This document shows, in pieces, positions 15,746-25,800 of a DNA stretch of 64,000 nt. Source of the stretch: Haloferula rosea. Lineage in GTDB: Bacteria > Verrucomicrobiota > Verrucomicrobiia > Verrucomicrobiales > Akkermansiaceae. Within the stretch, counting starts at the first letter, position 1, and every line of letters begins with the position of its first letter. The position numbers were made by a program, and so were the translations under genes. The DNA is taken from NCBI RefSeq assembly GCF_016595525.1, contig NZ_JAENII010000015.1, positions 1 to 64,000 of the forward strand, written 5' to 3'. Below the pieces are notes generated by a model, which made no database searches, was not told where the DNA came from, and was given only the letters and a program-made list of their open reading frames with translations.

Positions 15746-17314
15746 ATGAAGGATTTTTCATCTGCGTTTTTCGGTCTCGCCTTGGCGGCGGCCATGGTTC
15801 CGCTCTCCGCATCCGCGCGTAAGCCGAATGTGGTTTTCTTTCTTTGTGATGACTACGGCATCATGGACGTGGGGATTGAAGGCAGCACGTTCTACGAGAC
15901 TCCTCGTATTGATGATCTGGCGCGGAAGGGGATGAGGTTCACCGAGGGGTATGCGACGTGCCAGGTATGCAGTCCGTCACGGGCGAGCATCATGCTCGGG
16001 ACCTATCCGGCGAGAAACGGGATCACCAACTGGATCGGTGCGGCGGTGGGGGCCAGGCAGGCGAAGGCCAAGCGCCAGCCGATCATGCCGCCGGACTATG
16101 TCAGGGCCCTGCCGAAGGATGAGACGACCCTGGCCGAGGCATTCAAGGAAGGCGGCTACAAGACCTTCTTTGCGGGGAAGTGGCATTTGGGGGGAGAGGG
16201 TTCGTGGCCGGAGGATCATGGTTTCGACATCAACAAGGGCGGCTGGTCCGTCGGTAGTCCCGGTGGCGGCTTCTTTGCGCCATGGAAGAATCCTCGTTTG
16301 CAGAGTGGCCCGGACGGGGAGTCCCTGACCCTTCGGCTCGGCCGGGAGACGGCCAAGTTCATCAAGGAGAGTGGGGACGAGCCGTTCTTCGCCTACCTGT
16401 CATTTTACGCCGTGCACGGTCCCCTGCAGACGACCGAGGCGCTGTGGGAGAAGTATCGTGCCAAGGCAGCGAAGCAGGCAGCACCCAAGGAGCGCTTCAA
16501 GATCGATCGGACCCTGCCGGTTCGGCAGGTGCAGGATCATCCGGTGTATGCCGGCATGGTCGAGACCATGGACACCGCGGTGGGACTGGTGATGGATGCG
16601 CTTGAGGAAGCGGGCGTGGCGGAGCACACGATCGTCTGCTTCACGTCGGACAATGGCGGGGTGGTTTCCGGCGATGCCTACGCGACGTCCCAATTTCCCT
16701 ATCGCGGCGGCAAGGGGCGCCAGTGGGAAGGGGGGATTCGCGAGCCGTATTACATCATCGCGCCCGGAGTGACACGGCCGGGTAGCACGACGGAGGTTCC
16801 AGCGACGGGAACGGATTTCTATCCGACGCTTCTGGAACTCGCGGGTCTGCCGCTGCGACCCGAGCAGCACGTGGACGGTGTGAGTCTGGTGCCGGTCCTG
16901 AAGGGTGGCAAAATCGACGAGCGGGCCTTGTTCTGGCACTACCCGCATTTCGGGAACCAAGGGGGTGAGCCGTCATCCATCATCCGGAAAGGCGACTGGA
17001 AGCTGATCCACTACTGGGCAGACGGACGTCGGGAGCTCTACCAACTGTCGGAAGACCAAGGCGAGACCGAGGACCTGGCGGCGAAGTATCCCGAGCGGGT
17101 GCAGTCGATGGGGGCGGAGCTGGAAGGATTCCTGAAGGAATCCGGGGCGAAGACGCCGAAGCCGTGGGCCGGCTACCAGCCGGAGATGGCCGAGCAGAAC
17201 CGCAAGGTGGCCCTGCGTGTGATGGAACAACAGGAGAGGAGTCAAAGCCAGATGCTGGAAGAAGGCTGGAAGCCGAATCCGGACTGGTGGAGCAGCTCGA
17301 AAGGGACACCGTGA
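15746..17314 (+). CDS. Formylglycine-type sulfatase, exported
   Basis: A 522-residue arylsulfatase-family enzyme with signal peptide (FGLALAAAMVPLSASA). It has PNVVFFLCDDYG (metal-binding Asp pair near the N terminus) and the catalytic C-S-P-S-R at residues 75-79; Cys75 would become formylglycine. The FAGKWHLG lysine/histidine motif, SDNGG and an RGGKGRQWEGGIREP block follow. The substrate is unknown, but polysaccharide sulfate esters are usual targets in Verrucomicrobiota. The frame is open up to 15626; the ATG at 15746 is chosen for the signal peptide. A modifying enzyme (FGE or anSME) is not in the window. Confidence 0.93.
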   Translation: MKDFSSAFFGLALAAAMVPLSASARKPNVVFFLCDDYGIMDVGIEGSTFYETPRIDDLARKGMRFTEGYATCQVCSPSRASIMLGTYPARNGITNWIGAAVGARQAKAKRQPIMPPDYVRALPKDETTLAEAFKEGGYKTFFAGKWHLGGEGSWPEDHGFDINKGGWSVGSPGGGFFAPWKNPRLQSGPDGESLTLRLGRETAKFIKESGDEPFFAYLSFYAVHGPLQTTEALWEKYRAKAAKQAAPKERFKIDRTLPVRQVQDHPVYAGMVETMDTAVGLVMDALEEAGVAEHTIVCFTSDNGGVVSGDAYATSQFPYRGGKGRQWEGGIREPYYIIAPGVTRPGSTTEVPATGTDFYPTLLELAGLPLRPEQHVDGVSLVPVLKGGKIDERALFWHYPHFGNQGGEPSSIIRKGDWKLIHYWADGRRELYQLSEDQGETEDLAAKYPERVQSMGAELEGFLKESGAKTPKPWAGYQPEMAEQNRKVALRVMEQQERSQSQMLEEGWKPNPDWWSSSKGTP

Positions 17315-17405
17315 GTCCACGTAGGGGCGGTTTTTTCGCTGGCACCGGAGGCGTTTCTGGGGATGTTGCCCTCCGGCGGGGCCGTGGGTTTCGCAGTAAA
17401 ACCCC

Positions 17406-18281
17406 ATGATTTACCGGACCTACCGTCTCATTCTTGGCCTGCTTCTGGCCTTCAATTCCTTCGGCTGCTTCTCCGTTTCCCAGGTCGCTTCGCTCGGTTC
17501 TCCCGAGAAAGCGGGCGTGGTGGAGACGGATCAGGTTTCCCATTTCATCTGCTGGAATGTGCACAAAGCGAGCCATGAGCGCTTCAAGGAGGAGGTCGCT
17601 CTGTTGATGGAGGACATCCCCGAGGAAGACGGTGTCATTCTCTGCATGCAGGAGGTGCGGTCGTCGACTTACGAGAAGATCAAGGATCTGCACCGGGAGG
17701 ATATCAGCGGCCACTACGCTCCGAGCTGGCGCTTCCCGCTGTCCCGGCAGTCCACCGGCGTCCTGACGATTGCGAATCAGTCGCTTCCGGCGAGCGGTGC
17801 CGTCGCTCTGCGCTCGCCGCGACGGGAGATGTATGTGGCTTCCCCGAAGATGTCGCTGCGCACGGCCATGCCGATCCAGGGTGGTGGCGAGGTGGAGATC
17901 ATCAATTGCCACGGATTGAACTTCGTGACCGAGTCCGTGTTCCCGATGCAGCTGGACGAGGTGTTCGCCGCGCTGAAGACACCGGGAGCGCCGGCCATCG
18001 TGTGTGGTGACTTCAACACGTGGAGTGAAGCCCGGCTCAAGATGCTCCGCGACAAAGCCGAGGCGATGGGGCTTTCTGAAGTGGAAGTGGCTGGTGAAGA
18101 GCATTCACCCGCTCCGAAGTGGCTGCGACGCCTGAATCTGATCGATGGCTTCAACCCGGACCTCCGGTTGGACCGGATTTTCACCCGAGGCATCGAGGTC
18201 ATCGATTGCCACAGTGACGATCGTTTCGAGAGTTCGGACCACCGTCCTCTGGTGATGCGGTTCAAGGTGAAGCGCGCTTGA
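17406..18281 (+). CDS. Endonuclease/exonuclease/phosphatase-family lipoprotein
   Basis: A 291-residue EEP-superfamily phosphoesterase. Conserved blocks are CWNVHK, CMQEVR, NCHGLNF, CGDFNTW, LDRIFTRG and SSDHRPLVM, covering all expected metal and catalytic residues. The N terminus is a signal sequence with a possible lipobox NSFGC (Cys21). Substrate could be nucleic acid, phosphoinositide-like or sugar phosphate; nothing in the context decides. A short hairpin (GGGTTT...AAACCC) lies just before the ATG and may hide the ribosome binding site. Confidence 0.85.
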   Translation: MIYRTYRLILGLLLAFNSFGCFSVSQVASLGSPEKAGVVETDQVSHFICWNVHKASHERFKEEVALLMEDIPEEDGVILCMQEVRSSTYEKIKDLHREDISGHYAPSWRFPLSRQSTGVLTIANQSLPASGAVALRSPRREMYVASPKMSLRTAMPIQGGGEVEIINCHGLNFVTESVFPMQLDEVFAALKTPGAPAIVCGDFNTWSEARLKMLRDKAEAMGLSEVEVAGEEHSPAPKWLRRLNLIDGFNPDLRLDRIFTRGIEVIDCHSDDRFESSDHRPLVMRFKVKRA

Positions 18282-18360
18282 TCATCGTGGCCGGTGCTGC
18301 AGGTGCAGCCGGGGGATCTGAAGTTGACCTGTCGCCGGTATCTGTGGTTGATCCGAAACC

Positions 18361-20337
18361 ATGTGTGTTTCGGAGGTGGCTCGGTTTCTGTTGGTGACGT
18401 TGTGTCTGGCGACGCTTGAGGCGAGGACGTGGACGGATACCTCGGGGCGCGAAGTGGAAGGCGAATGGGTGTCCTCCGACGCCCGTAGTATCACGCTCCG
18501 GCTGGAGTCCGGGAAAACGGTGACTTTTCCGCTGGCGAAACTGTCCGATGAGGATCAGTCGTATGCGACGAAGGTGGCTGCGGCAAATCGTCATCCGGCC
18601 GGTTGGAAACCCCTGCGGGTGCGGATGGAATACATGGAAGAGACGCCCAGGGCGGTGGGCATGCCGGGGGCATTTCATCGACTGGATGCCTACACGTGGG
18701 AGGCCGACCTGCCTCCTGGGGCGTGGATCCGGGTCGATACTTCCGCGGGGGCATTCGGCGGAGGCAGCCACCTTCTGCAGTGGAAGGGGGCGCCGGAGTG
18801 GCACTTCGATACGGAGGGGGTTTTCCTCTATCGCAGCAAGGGAGGAACATCCGCGCGCGAACTGGTGGGGGTTTCCGTGGGGAGTGGTGGTGGATCCAGC
18901 GCCCTCGATTCCGAGCAGCGGGAGAAGTTCCACAAGCTCGTGGCTGAGGTGGGGCCGGTGGAGAGTGTCAGCAGTGTGATGCTCAGTCAGATTGACCCGG
19001 TGCGTCCGTTGCTTGCCAAGCTGGATCCGCTGGCGGTGACCGTGCAGGTGGATCACCGGAGCGATTTCTCAAAACTCGCCGGGCTTCGGCGGATGAAGGC
19101 GGTCTATTTCAATGTCGGGCAGCTCCAGTCCTTTGACACGCTTGGCGAGCTGTCGTCGATCGAGTGCCTCGATGCCGGGAATGCCTTCACCTCGACCTTG
19201 GATGATTCGGGGGTGCTGGCGAAGATGAGTCGTCTCAAATTCCTTGAAACGGGAATGCGGAGCAGCAGCAGCTTCGCCGGATTCAGCCGAATGAAGGGGC
19301 TGGAAGCGATGTCGGTCCGTTGTTCGACTCCGGCATCACTCGAGTCCCTCGTGGGGCTGAGCCGACTTCATTCGATCGATGGTTTCAGCGTGCCGCCGGC
19401 CCTGGTCCGGCGCTTGCCGGGTCTGGTGCGCGTGGGGAGCCGCATTGACTCCCAAAAAGACGATGGGTCACCGCTTGTGATGGAGAAGGTGAGCTTCCTC
19501 CGTTTCGCTAGTGTCGAGCAGGTGGTGGCGTGGAAGCAGGCGGGAGGTTTGCCGTTTCTGCATGAGATCGAGTATCTGAATGGTGACCTCGGTGAGCTTG
19601 AGGGAATGTCATCGCTCAGACACGTGGGCATCTCATGCTACGGGGAGACATCGCAATCCGGGCATGGAGGCGCCACCCGGCTGCGGACCTTGCGCGTCAA
19701 GGGGAACGCGATGCATGCGCGGAAGGTATGGGAGGCCCAGGAGCAGCTGTATGGGCTCGGGATTGAGGTGTGGACGGAGGAATCCAGCCTACCCGGGCTG
19801 GCTGGTGTGGATGGGCTGCGGTGGCTCGAGCTATCCAAGCTGCCGAAACTCAAATCGCTCAAGGGGATCGGAGATCTCGGAGAGTTGTCGTACTTGGCCA
19901 TCGAGAAGATGGATGCGCTGACCGATGTCTCCGATTTGTCGGCACTCACCGGAATGGAAGCCCTGCGTCTGGAAGGCCTGCCTGTGGTCGAGAAGCTGTC
20001 CTTTCGCGGGCTGTCGTCTCTGAAGGACCTGCGTCTTAGGGGTTTGGTCAAGCTGACCGGGGTCGATCAGGTTTCCGTTGCCCGGGCTCTCCGTCGTTCC
20101 AATATCAACGGCTGCCCTGCGATGGTGGACTGGGATGACTGGGGCGGGCTTGCCAGCTTGGAGGACTTTTATCTGGTCGGCAGAAGCTCAGAGACCGACC
20201 TCGCATCCTTGCTCAAGCTGGACTCGCTGCGGCAGGTCGATCTGATCTCGGTCAAGATTCCCGACAAGCAGAGACTGGAGGCCAATGAGCTGACCGGGAG
20301 CGCGCTGCTGGAGCGGGTAGAGGCTGCGCTTCGCTAG
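18361..20337 (+). CDS. SHD1-domain protein with leucine-rich repeats
   Basis: A 658-residue exported protein. After a hydrophobic leader comes an SHD1 domain (about 20-68: TWTDTSGREVEGEWVS, PLAKLSDEDQSYAT), typical of Planctomycetes and Verrucomicrobia. A beta-rich middle follows (80-180). Residues about 215-640 are irregular leucine-rich repeats, such as LAGLRRMKAVYFNVGQLQSF, GLRWLELSKLPKLKSLKGIG and MEALRLEGLPVVEKLSF. It is likely a surface or periplasmic binding protein; no enzyme motif is seen. It runs convergent with the HAD gene 41 bases away. Confidence 0.75.
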   Translation: MCVSEVARFLLVTLCLATLEARTWTDTSGREVEGEWVSSDARSITLRLESGKTVTFPLAKLSDEDQSYATKVAAANRHPAGWKPLRVRMEYMEETPRAVGMPGAFHRLDAYTWEADLPPGAWIRVDTSAGAFGGGSHLLQWKGAPEWHFDTEGVFLYRSKGGTSARELVGVSVGSGGGSSALDSEQREKFHKLVAEVGPVESVSSVMLSQIDPVRPLLAKLDPLAVTVQVDHRSDFSKLAGLRRMKAVYFNVGQLQSFDTLGELSSIECLDAGNAFTSTLDDSGVLAKMSRLKFLETGMRSSSSFAGFSRMKGLEAMSVRCSTPASLESLVGLSRLHSIDGFSVPPALVRRLPGLVRVGSRIDSQKDDGSPLVMEKVSFLRFASVEQVVAWKQAGGLPFLHEIEYLNGDLGELEGMSSLRHVGISCYGETSQSGHGGATRLRTLRVKGNAMHARKVWEAQEQLYGLGIEVWTEESSLPGLAGVDGLRWLELSKLPKLKSLKGIGDLGELSYLAIEKMDALTDVSDLSALTGMEALRLEGLPVVEKLSFRGLSSLKDLRLRGLVKLTGVDQVSVARALRRSNINGCPAMVDWDDWGGLASLEDFYLVGRSSETDLASLLKLDSLRQVDLISVKIPDKQRLEANELTGSALLERVEAALR

Positions 20338-20378
20338 GGCGTCCGCTGGTTTCGCCGTGGGGGTAGGGGGGCGCGTCC

Positions 20379-21008
20379 TCAGAGGGACTCCAACGAGTCG
20401 AGCACGCGGTCGGCGGTGGAGAAATCGAGGCTGGCGGTGGTGCGATTCGGGACGGCCCAGACCTGAAGGCCTGCTTCCTTGGCGGACTTCACTCCATTGA
20501 GTGAGTCTTCGATGGCGAGGCAGCGCCCGGCGGGCTTGTCGAGCTGGCGGATGGCTTCGAGCCAAAGATCTGGGGCGGGCTTGATGCGTGGAGCGTCGCC
20601 GCGACACACGGTGGTGTGGAAGAAATCGCGCAGCTCGATCTTGTCGAGCCATCCATCGACCCAGGCGTGGTTCGAGCTGGAGACGACGGCCATGGGGGTT
20701 CCCTTCGCGCGCAGTCTTTCGAGAAGCGTGACGACGCCGGGCATGGGGCCGGCCTTTTCGAGGTCGGCGCGGATTTCCACCTGGCGATCGGCGTCGAGTT
20801 GGTGCCAGTCGAAGCTATTGCCGGTGAGGTCCTCGAGGTGGGTTTTGGGTGACCAGGTATCGAAATCCGAGCCGACGCAGCGGGTGTAGATTTCGATCGG
20901 GAGGTCGTGTCCGTGGCGCTGGAAGGTTCGCAGCCATGCCTCGTAGATGGCCCACTCGGTGTCCACGAGGATGCCATCGAAATCAAACAGGACCGCGTCG
21001 AAGTTCAT
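20379..21008 (-). CDS. HAD-family hydrolase (beta-phosphoglucomutase-like)
   Basis: A 209-residue cytoplasmic HAD enzyme. Motif I is FDFDGILVDTE with Asp8 and Asp10; motif II is AVVSSSNH; Lys is in PRIKPAPDLWLEA; and motif IV is IEDSLNG. The cap is of the helical C1 type (about 16-75). The family hydrolyses or transfers sugar phosphates. The ATG at 21008 (MNFDAVLF) is chosen because motif I starts at once; the frame continues to 21044. Confidence 0.88.
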   Translation of the reverse strand: MNFDAVLFDFDGILVDTEWAIYEAWLRTFQRHGHDLPIEIYTRCVGSDFDTWSPKTHLEDLTGNSFDWHQLDADRQVEIRADLEKAGPMPGVVTLLERLRAKGTPMAVVSSSNHAWVDGWLDKIELRDFFHTTVCRGDAPRIKPAPDLWLEAIRQLDKPAGRCLAIEDSLNGVKSAKEAGLQVWAVPNRTTASLDFSTADRVLDSLESL

Positions 21009-21060
21009 GGGCGGAGACCATTGGTCGGAGGCCCGGGAATTCAACCTCCAAATGGGCGGC

Positions 21061-21984
21061 CTACTGTGTCGGGAAGTGGAGGGTGGTCACGAGCTCCTCC
21101 TCCGGGGTGCTTTGCGGATCGTTGCCGTAGATCTCGAATGGGGGGATCTTCCGATTCGGGGAGAAAGCCTTCGCTTGCTGGTGCATCATGCCTGCGGCCC
21201 AGGCGTTGCCGAGATGTCGATACGCTCCGGTGTGGCGGATCCGGAAGGTGTCGGTGGCGGGGATGCAGCCGAAGGTGCAGCCTTCCGGCGCCCTGGCGGC
21301 TATGGCTTCCACGGGGAATCCAACGATGTAAGCGGCTCTTCCTGCCACCGGGTCCCAGTCGAGATAGATCGAGAAGGGGGCGCCGGATGGTTCGATGCCG
21401 GCGGCTTCTGCCTGGCTCGCGAGCTTGCCCATGGCTTGTTCCATGGAGGATCCGATCTCCGGGATCGGGCACTGGCTGCGGACTCCGAGGTACTGGCATT
21501 CGGGCTGGGCTTCGATGCCGAGGAAATCGAGGGAGAAGCCGATGTCTCCGGTTTCGATCCGGTCCTTCAGCATGGCGAGGCCGCGGCTGTAGTCGGCGGC
21601 GACGAAGGCGCTCATCTTCCGCTTCATGAAGAAGAGGAAGAGCGGAAGGGAGCCCCGCATGGTCCAGGTGACGCGGGTGCCGGTGTCGGTGGCTTGGAGT
21701 CGGAATGCCGTGGTGTTGGTGGACTTCCATGGGCGGAGGAAACGAAGTTCACAGTCGATGGAGTGGGGCGGGTCCTCGTGAACGACGGTCATCGATCCGG
21801 CTCCGGTGATTTGTCCGTCCCATGAGTAGCTCGAGCCATCGGCGGAGTAGTCCAGCTTCGTGTCCGGTTCCGCCAGCAACCAGGGGGACCATGCGCGCCA
21901 TGATTTGAAGTCGCGGACGGTGCGGAAGACGTCGTCGGGGGACGCTGCGATTTCGATGGATTCTTCGACGTGAAACTCAGGCAT
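21061..21984 (-). CDS. SRPBCC domain plus GyrI-like effector-binding domain
   Basis: A 307-residue protein of two ligand-binding domains. Residues 1-145 form an SRPBCC (START-like) fold with VEESIEIAASPDDVFRTVRD and ADGSSYSWDGQITGAGSM. Residues about 150-307 resemble the GyrI/AraC effector-binding fold (SMEQAMGKLASQAEAAG, PFSIYLDWDP, HTGAYRHLGNAW). No DNA-binding domain is present, so it probably senses or binds a small molecule. It is divergent from the DUF2288 gene, whose start lies about 108 bases away. Confidence 0.85.
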   Translation of the reverse strand: MPEFHVEESIEIAASPDDVFRTVRDFKSWRAWSPWLLAEPDTKLDYSADGSSYSWDGQITGAGSMTVVHEDPPHSIDCELRFLRPWKSTNTTAFRLQATDTGTRVTWTMRGSLPLFLFFMKRKMSAFVAADYSRGLAMLKDRIETGDIGFSLDFLGIEAQPECQYLGVRSQCPIPEIGSSMEQAMGKLASQAEAAGIEPSGAPFSIYLDWDPVAGRAAYIVGFPVEAIAARAPEGCTFGCIPATDTFRIRHTGAYRHLGNAWAAGMMHQQAKAFSPNRKIPPFEIYGNDPQSTPEEELVTTLHFPTQ

Positions 21985-22092
21985 GGGGAGGAGGGATTGG
22001 CCCGCAGGCTAGCTGAGGCACGGGGGCGTGACCAGTTCGCATGCGGGAAAGGTCGGCTTGAGTCGGGTGTCAGAACCCGGCAAGATGAAGGC

Positions 22093-22431
22093 GTGAGCGA
22101 CGAGGACAAGCGGATGAAGTATGCGATGCTCGGTGAGGACGGGCAGAGCGATGACGAGAAGATCGCCAAGTACACGGGTGAGGTCGGTTGGAAGTACCTG
22201 AAGCCCCACTTTCGCAGCGGGAACCTGCTGTGGGTGGATCCGGAGCTTGATCTGAAGGAGGTGGCCAAGGCCTTCACGGGTGACCAGACCGAGCAGGTCG
22301 CCGAGTGGCTTGGCCGCGGGGATCTTGTGCGCATCGGAGATCTGCACGCCGAGCAGTGGGAGGACGGGGACGATCAATTCCTCGCCGTGGTGGTCACGCC
22401 CTTCGTGCTGATGCAGCCGGCAGCCGGGTGA
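22093..22431 (+). CDS. DUF2288-family protein
   Basis: A 112-residue cytoplasmic protein matching DUF2288: YTGEVGWKYLKPHFRSGNLL, VDPELDLKEVAKAF, VAEWLGRGDL and VVVTPFVLMQP. Function unknown. The GTG at 22093 is preferred; an ATG at 22114 is possible. The longer frame back to 21970 would overlap the divergent SRPBCC gene and has no conserved sequence. Confidence 0.78.
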   Translation: MSDEDKRMKYAMLGEDGQSDDEKIAKYTGEVGWKYLKPHFRSGNLLWVDPELDLKEVAKAFTGDQTEQVAEWLGRGDLVRIGDLHAEQWEDGDDQFLAVVVTPFVLMQPAAG

Positions 22432-22488
22432 CGGGATTGTCACGAGCTGGTGGTTCATCCGCCTGACTGAGGCGTCGTAGGTGGAGGG

Positions 22489-22731
22489 ATGAACCGCGCC
22501 ATCATGCTCATTCTTCCCCTTGGATTCCTGCTGTCGTCCTGCGCCCGGAATGCGGTGTCACCTGTGATGGTGGTGGAGCCGGTGGCCGCGGGGTCCGGCA
22601 AGGAACGGATCGATCTGGTTGGCCGGATTTCGAACCTGATGGCCTCCCACCGCCAGCCGACGCCCGGGGTTTCTGCGAAGGAGTCGATGGAGCAGGATGC
22701 TCCGGTGCCGGTGGTGCCACTCGCTGAATAG
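22489..22731 (+). CDS. Small lipoprotein of unknown function
   Basis: An 80-residue exported lipoprotein: MNRAIMLILPLGFLLSSCAR has a signal sequence and lipobox LSSC (Cys18). The mature part is short, Val/Pro-rich, with one possible helix (KERIDLVGRISNLMA). No family is recognised. It lies between DUF2288 and dnaE on the same strand. Confidence 0.55.
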   Translation: MNRAIMLILPLGFLLSSCARNAVSPVMVVEPVAAGSGKERIDLVGRISNLMASHRQPTPGVSAKESMEQDAPVPVVPLAE

Positions 22732-22859
22732 CAGGCTGCTGTGGGCGATTCGCAGGCTGCGTTTTCGTGGCGTTTCGGGGGATTCAGGTGGATTTCCGCA
22801 GGTCGGATATCGCCCTGTCTTGCCCTTCGGTGCGGGCGTGCGCAGAGTCGGTCGTCCCG

Positions 22860-25800
22860 ATGTCAGATTCCTTCGTTCACCTCCACGTACACACCGAATA
22901 TTCGCTGCTTGATGGCATGAACCGCTGCAAGCAGCTGGCGGGGAAGGCCAAGGAGCTGGGCATGCCGGCGGTGGCGATGACCGACCACGGCAACCTGTTC
23001 GGAGCGATCGAATTCTACCAAGCCTGCACGGCTGCGGGCGTGAAGCCGATCTTCGGCTGCGAGATCTACCTCGCGCCGGGCAAGATGGAGGACAAGAAGG
23101 ACGTGCCCGGGCGCAAACGGGCGACCCACATGACCTTGCTGGCGGAAACCAACGAGGGTTGGCAAAACCTGCAGAAGCTGGTTTCGAGAGGGCACCTGGA
23201 GGGGTCCTACTACGGGAAGCCCCGGGTCGATCGCGCGGCGTTGCGTGAATTTTCGAAAGGCATCATCTGCCTGACCGGCTGCATGTCCGGGCCGGTGAAT
23301 GAATGGCTGCTTGCCGGTGACCCTGCGAAGGCGCGCGAGACCCTGGCTGAGTTGATCGACATCTACGGCAAGGAGAATACCTACGTGGAGATCCACGATC
23401 ATGGTCTGGAGAAACAGCAGCTGCTCATGCCCCAGCTGGTCGAGTTGGCGGCGGAGTTCGGGTTGAAGACGGTGGCGGCGAATGATGCGCACTTCCTGAA
23501 CCGAGAGGACCATGAAGCGCACGACGTGATGATCTGCATCGGCACGGGGCGGTTGCTCATCGATGAGAACCGGATGCGCTACCCAGCCGAGGTGTATTTC
23601 AAGACCGCGGAAGAGATGCGCCAGTTGTTCGCCGAGGTTCCAGGGGCCTGTGACACGACCCTGGAGATCGCCGAGCGCTGCAATGTGGAGATCAAGCTGG
23701 ATTCGACCAGTTCGGAAAAGTATCCGCAGTTCGATTCTCCGGACGGGTCCCCGCGGGACGAATATTTCCGCCGCGTTTGCTACGAAGGTCTGGTGACGCG
23801 GTATGGCGAGGCGAAGGCGAAGGACCCGGTGCTGACCGACCGACTCGACTATGAGATCGACACGATCAACCAGCTGGGGTTCGCGTCCTACTTCCTGATC
23901 ACGGCGGACTTCATCAACTGGGGTCGTGAGCAGGACATCCCGGTGGGTCCGGGTCGTGGGTCCGCGGCCGGGTCACTGGTGGCCTACACGATGGGCATCA
24001 CGGACATCTGCCCGATGAGGTTCGGCCTGTTGTTCGAACGTTTCCTCAACCCTGAGCGGGTCAGTCCTCCGGACGTGGACATCGACTTCTGCCAGACCCG
24101 CCGCCCGGAGGTGATCGAGTACGTCCGCCAGAAGTACGGTGAGCGTAGTGTCTCTCACATCATCACCTACGGCACGCTGGGCGCGAAGAGCGTGCTTCGC
24201 GATGTCTCGCGGGTGATGGGGGTGTCCTACGGGGAGGCGGACCGCATTGCCAAGATGATCGAGGCGAAGCCCGGGGTGAAGCTGAAGAAGGAATTCGACA
24301 CCAAGCCGGAGTTGCGCGAGTTGATCGAAAGCTCGAGCACCTATCAGGAGCTGTGGGACTATGCGCTGAAGCTCGAGGGTCTGACGCGGAACGTGGGGGT
24401 GCACGCGGCCGGGGTGGTGATCGGTGACCGCCCCCTGGACGATCACGTGCCGCTCACGCGGGCCAGTGAAGGCGAGGTGGTGACTCAGTACGACATGGGT
24501 GCGATCACGGAAGTCGGCCTGCTCAAGATGGACTTCCTCGGACTGAAGAACCTGACGGTGATTCAGGACGCGATCCGCCACATCCATCTCCACACTCCGG
24601 ATTTCGACATCTACAAGATCTCCCTCGAGGACCAGAAGACCTTCGAGATCCTGAACCGCGGGGAGACCATGGGGGTGTTCCAGTTGGAGTCCGGCGGCAT
24701 GGTCGAGACGTGCCGCAAGTACGGGATCGAGAAGATCGAGGACATCATCGACCTTCTCGCCCTCTACCGACCCGGGGCGATGCAGTTCATCGACCAGATG
24801 ATCGAGGTGAAGCGTGGCAAGAAGCCGTTTTACGAGCACCCCTTGCTCGAGGAGATCTGTGGCGAGACCTACGGGGTCATGATCTATCAGGAGCAGGTGC
24901 AGAATGCGGCCAAGATGCTGGCGGGCTACACGCTCGGTGGTGCGGACCTTCTGCGCCGTGCGATGGGTAAGAAGGACCCGGCCAAGATGGCGAAGGAGCG
25001 CACGAAGTTCGTGGCAGGGTGCAAGGAAACCAATGGCATCGACGAGAAGCTGGCCAACGCGATTTTCGAGAAGATCGAGATGTTCGCGGGTTATGGTTTC
25101 AACAAGTCCCACTCCGCGTGCTACGGGCACATCTCGTACTGGACGGCCTACCTGAAGGCGAACTTCCCGGTGGAGTTCATGGCGGGGCTGCTCTCGAACG
25201 AGATCAACAATACCGACAAGCTCGCGGTGTTCGTGGCGGAATGCCACCGGATGCAGATCGAGATCCTGCCGCCGAATCTCAATGAATCCCAACTCCGCTT
25301 CGCGCCGGAGAAAACCCCATCGGGTGCCAATGCGATCCGCTATGGTCTGGCCGCGATCAAGAATGTCGGTGAGGGAGCCATGGACCAGGCGATCAAGGAG
25401 CGTGAAGCCAACGGGCCGTTCCAGTCGCTCGATGAGTTCGCGAACCGCCTGGATTCCAAGGTGGTGAACAAGCGGATCCTCGAGAACCTGGTGAAGGCCG
25501 GGGCGTTTGATTGGACGGGTGAAACCCGGGCGGGGATGTTCAACCGACTGGAGCAGGTGAGTGCCAGTGCCTCATCGGCCCAGCGGGATCGTGCGGCGGG
25601 TCAGGTGGCCTTGTTCGACACGATGGAGTTCGGCGGTGCGCCGAAGGTGGAGAACCACGCGGGGGCCACCGAGGAGGTGGCGGAGTGGTCGAAGGACGAA
25701 CGTCTTGCCACGGAGAAGGAATTGCTGGGCTTTTACGTCACCGGTCACCCGCTGGACAAGTTCCGCACGGTGCTGGACTCCGATCGCTATCACAAGCTGG

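Noticed and set aside
23973-25292. A 439-codon open frame on the minus strand
   Set aside because: It is antisense to the polymerase core of dnaE and shows no recognisable domain.
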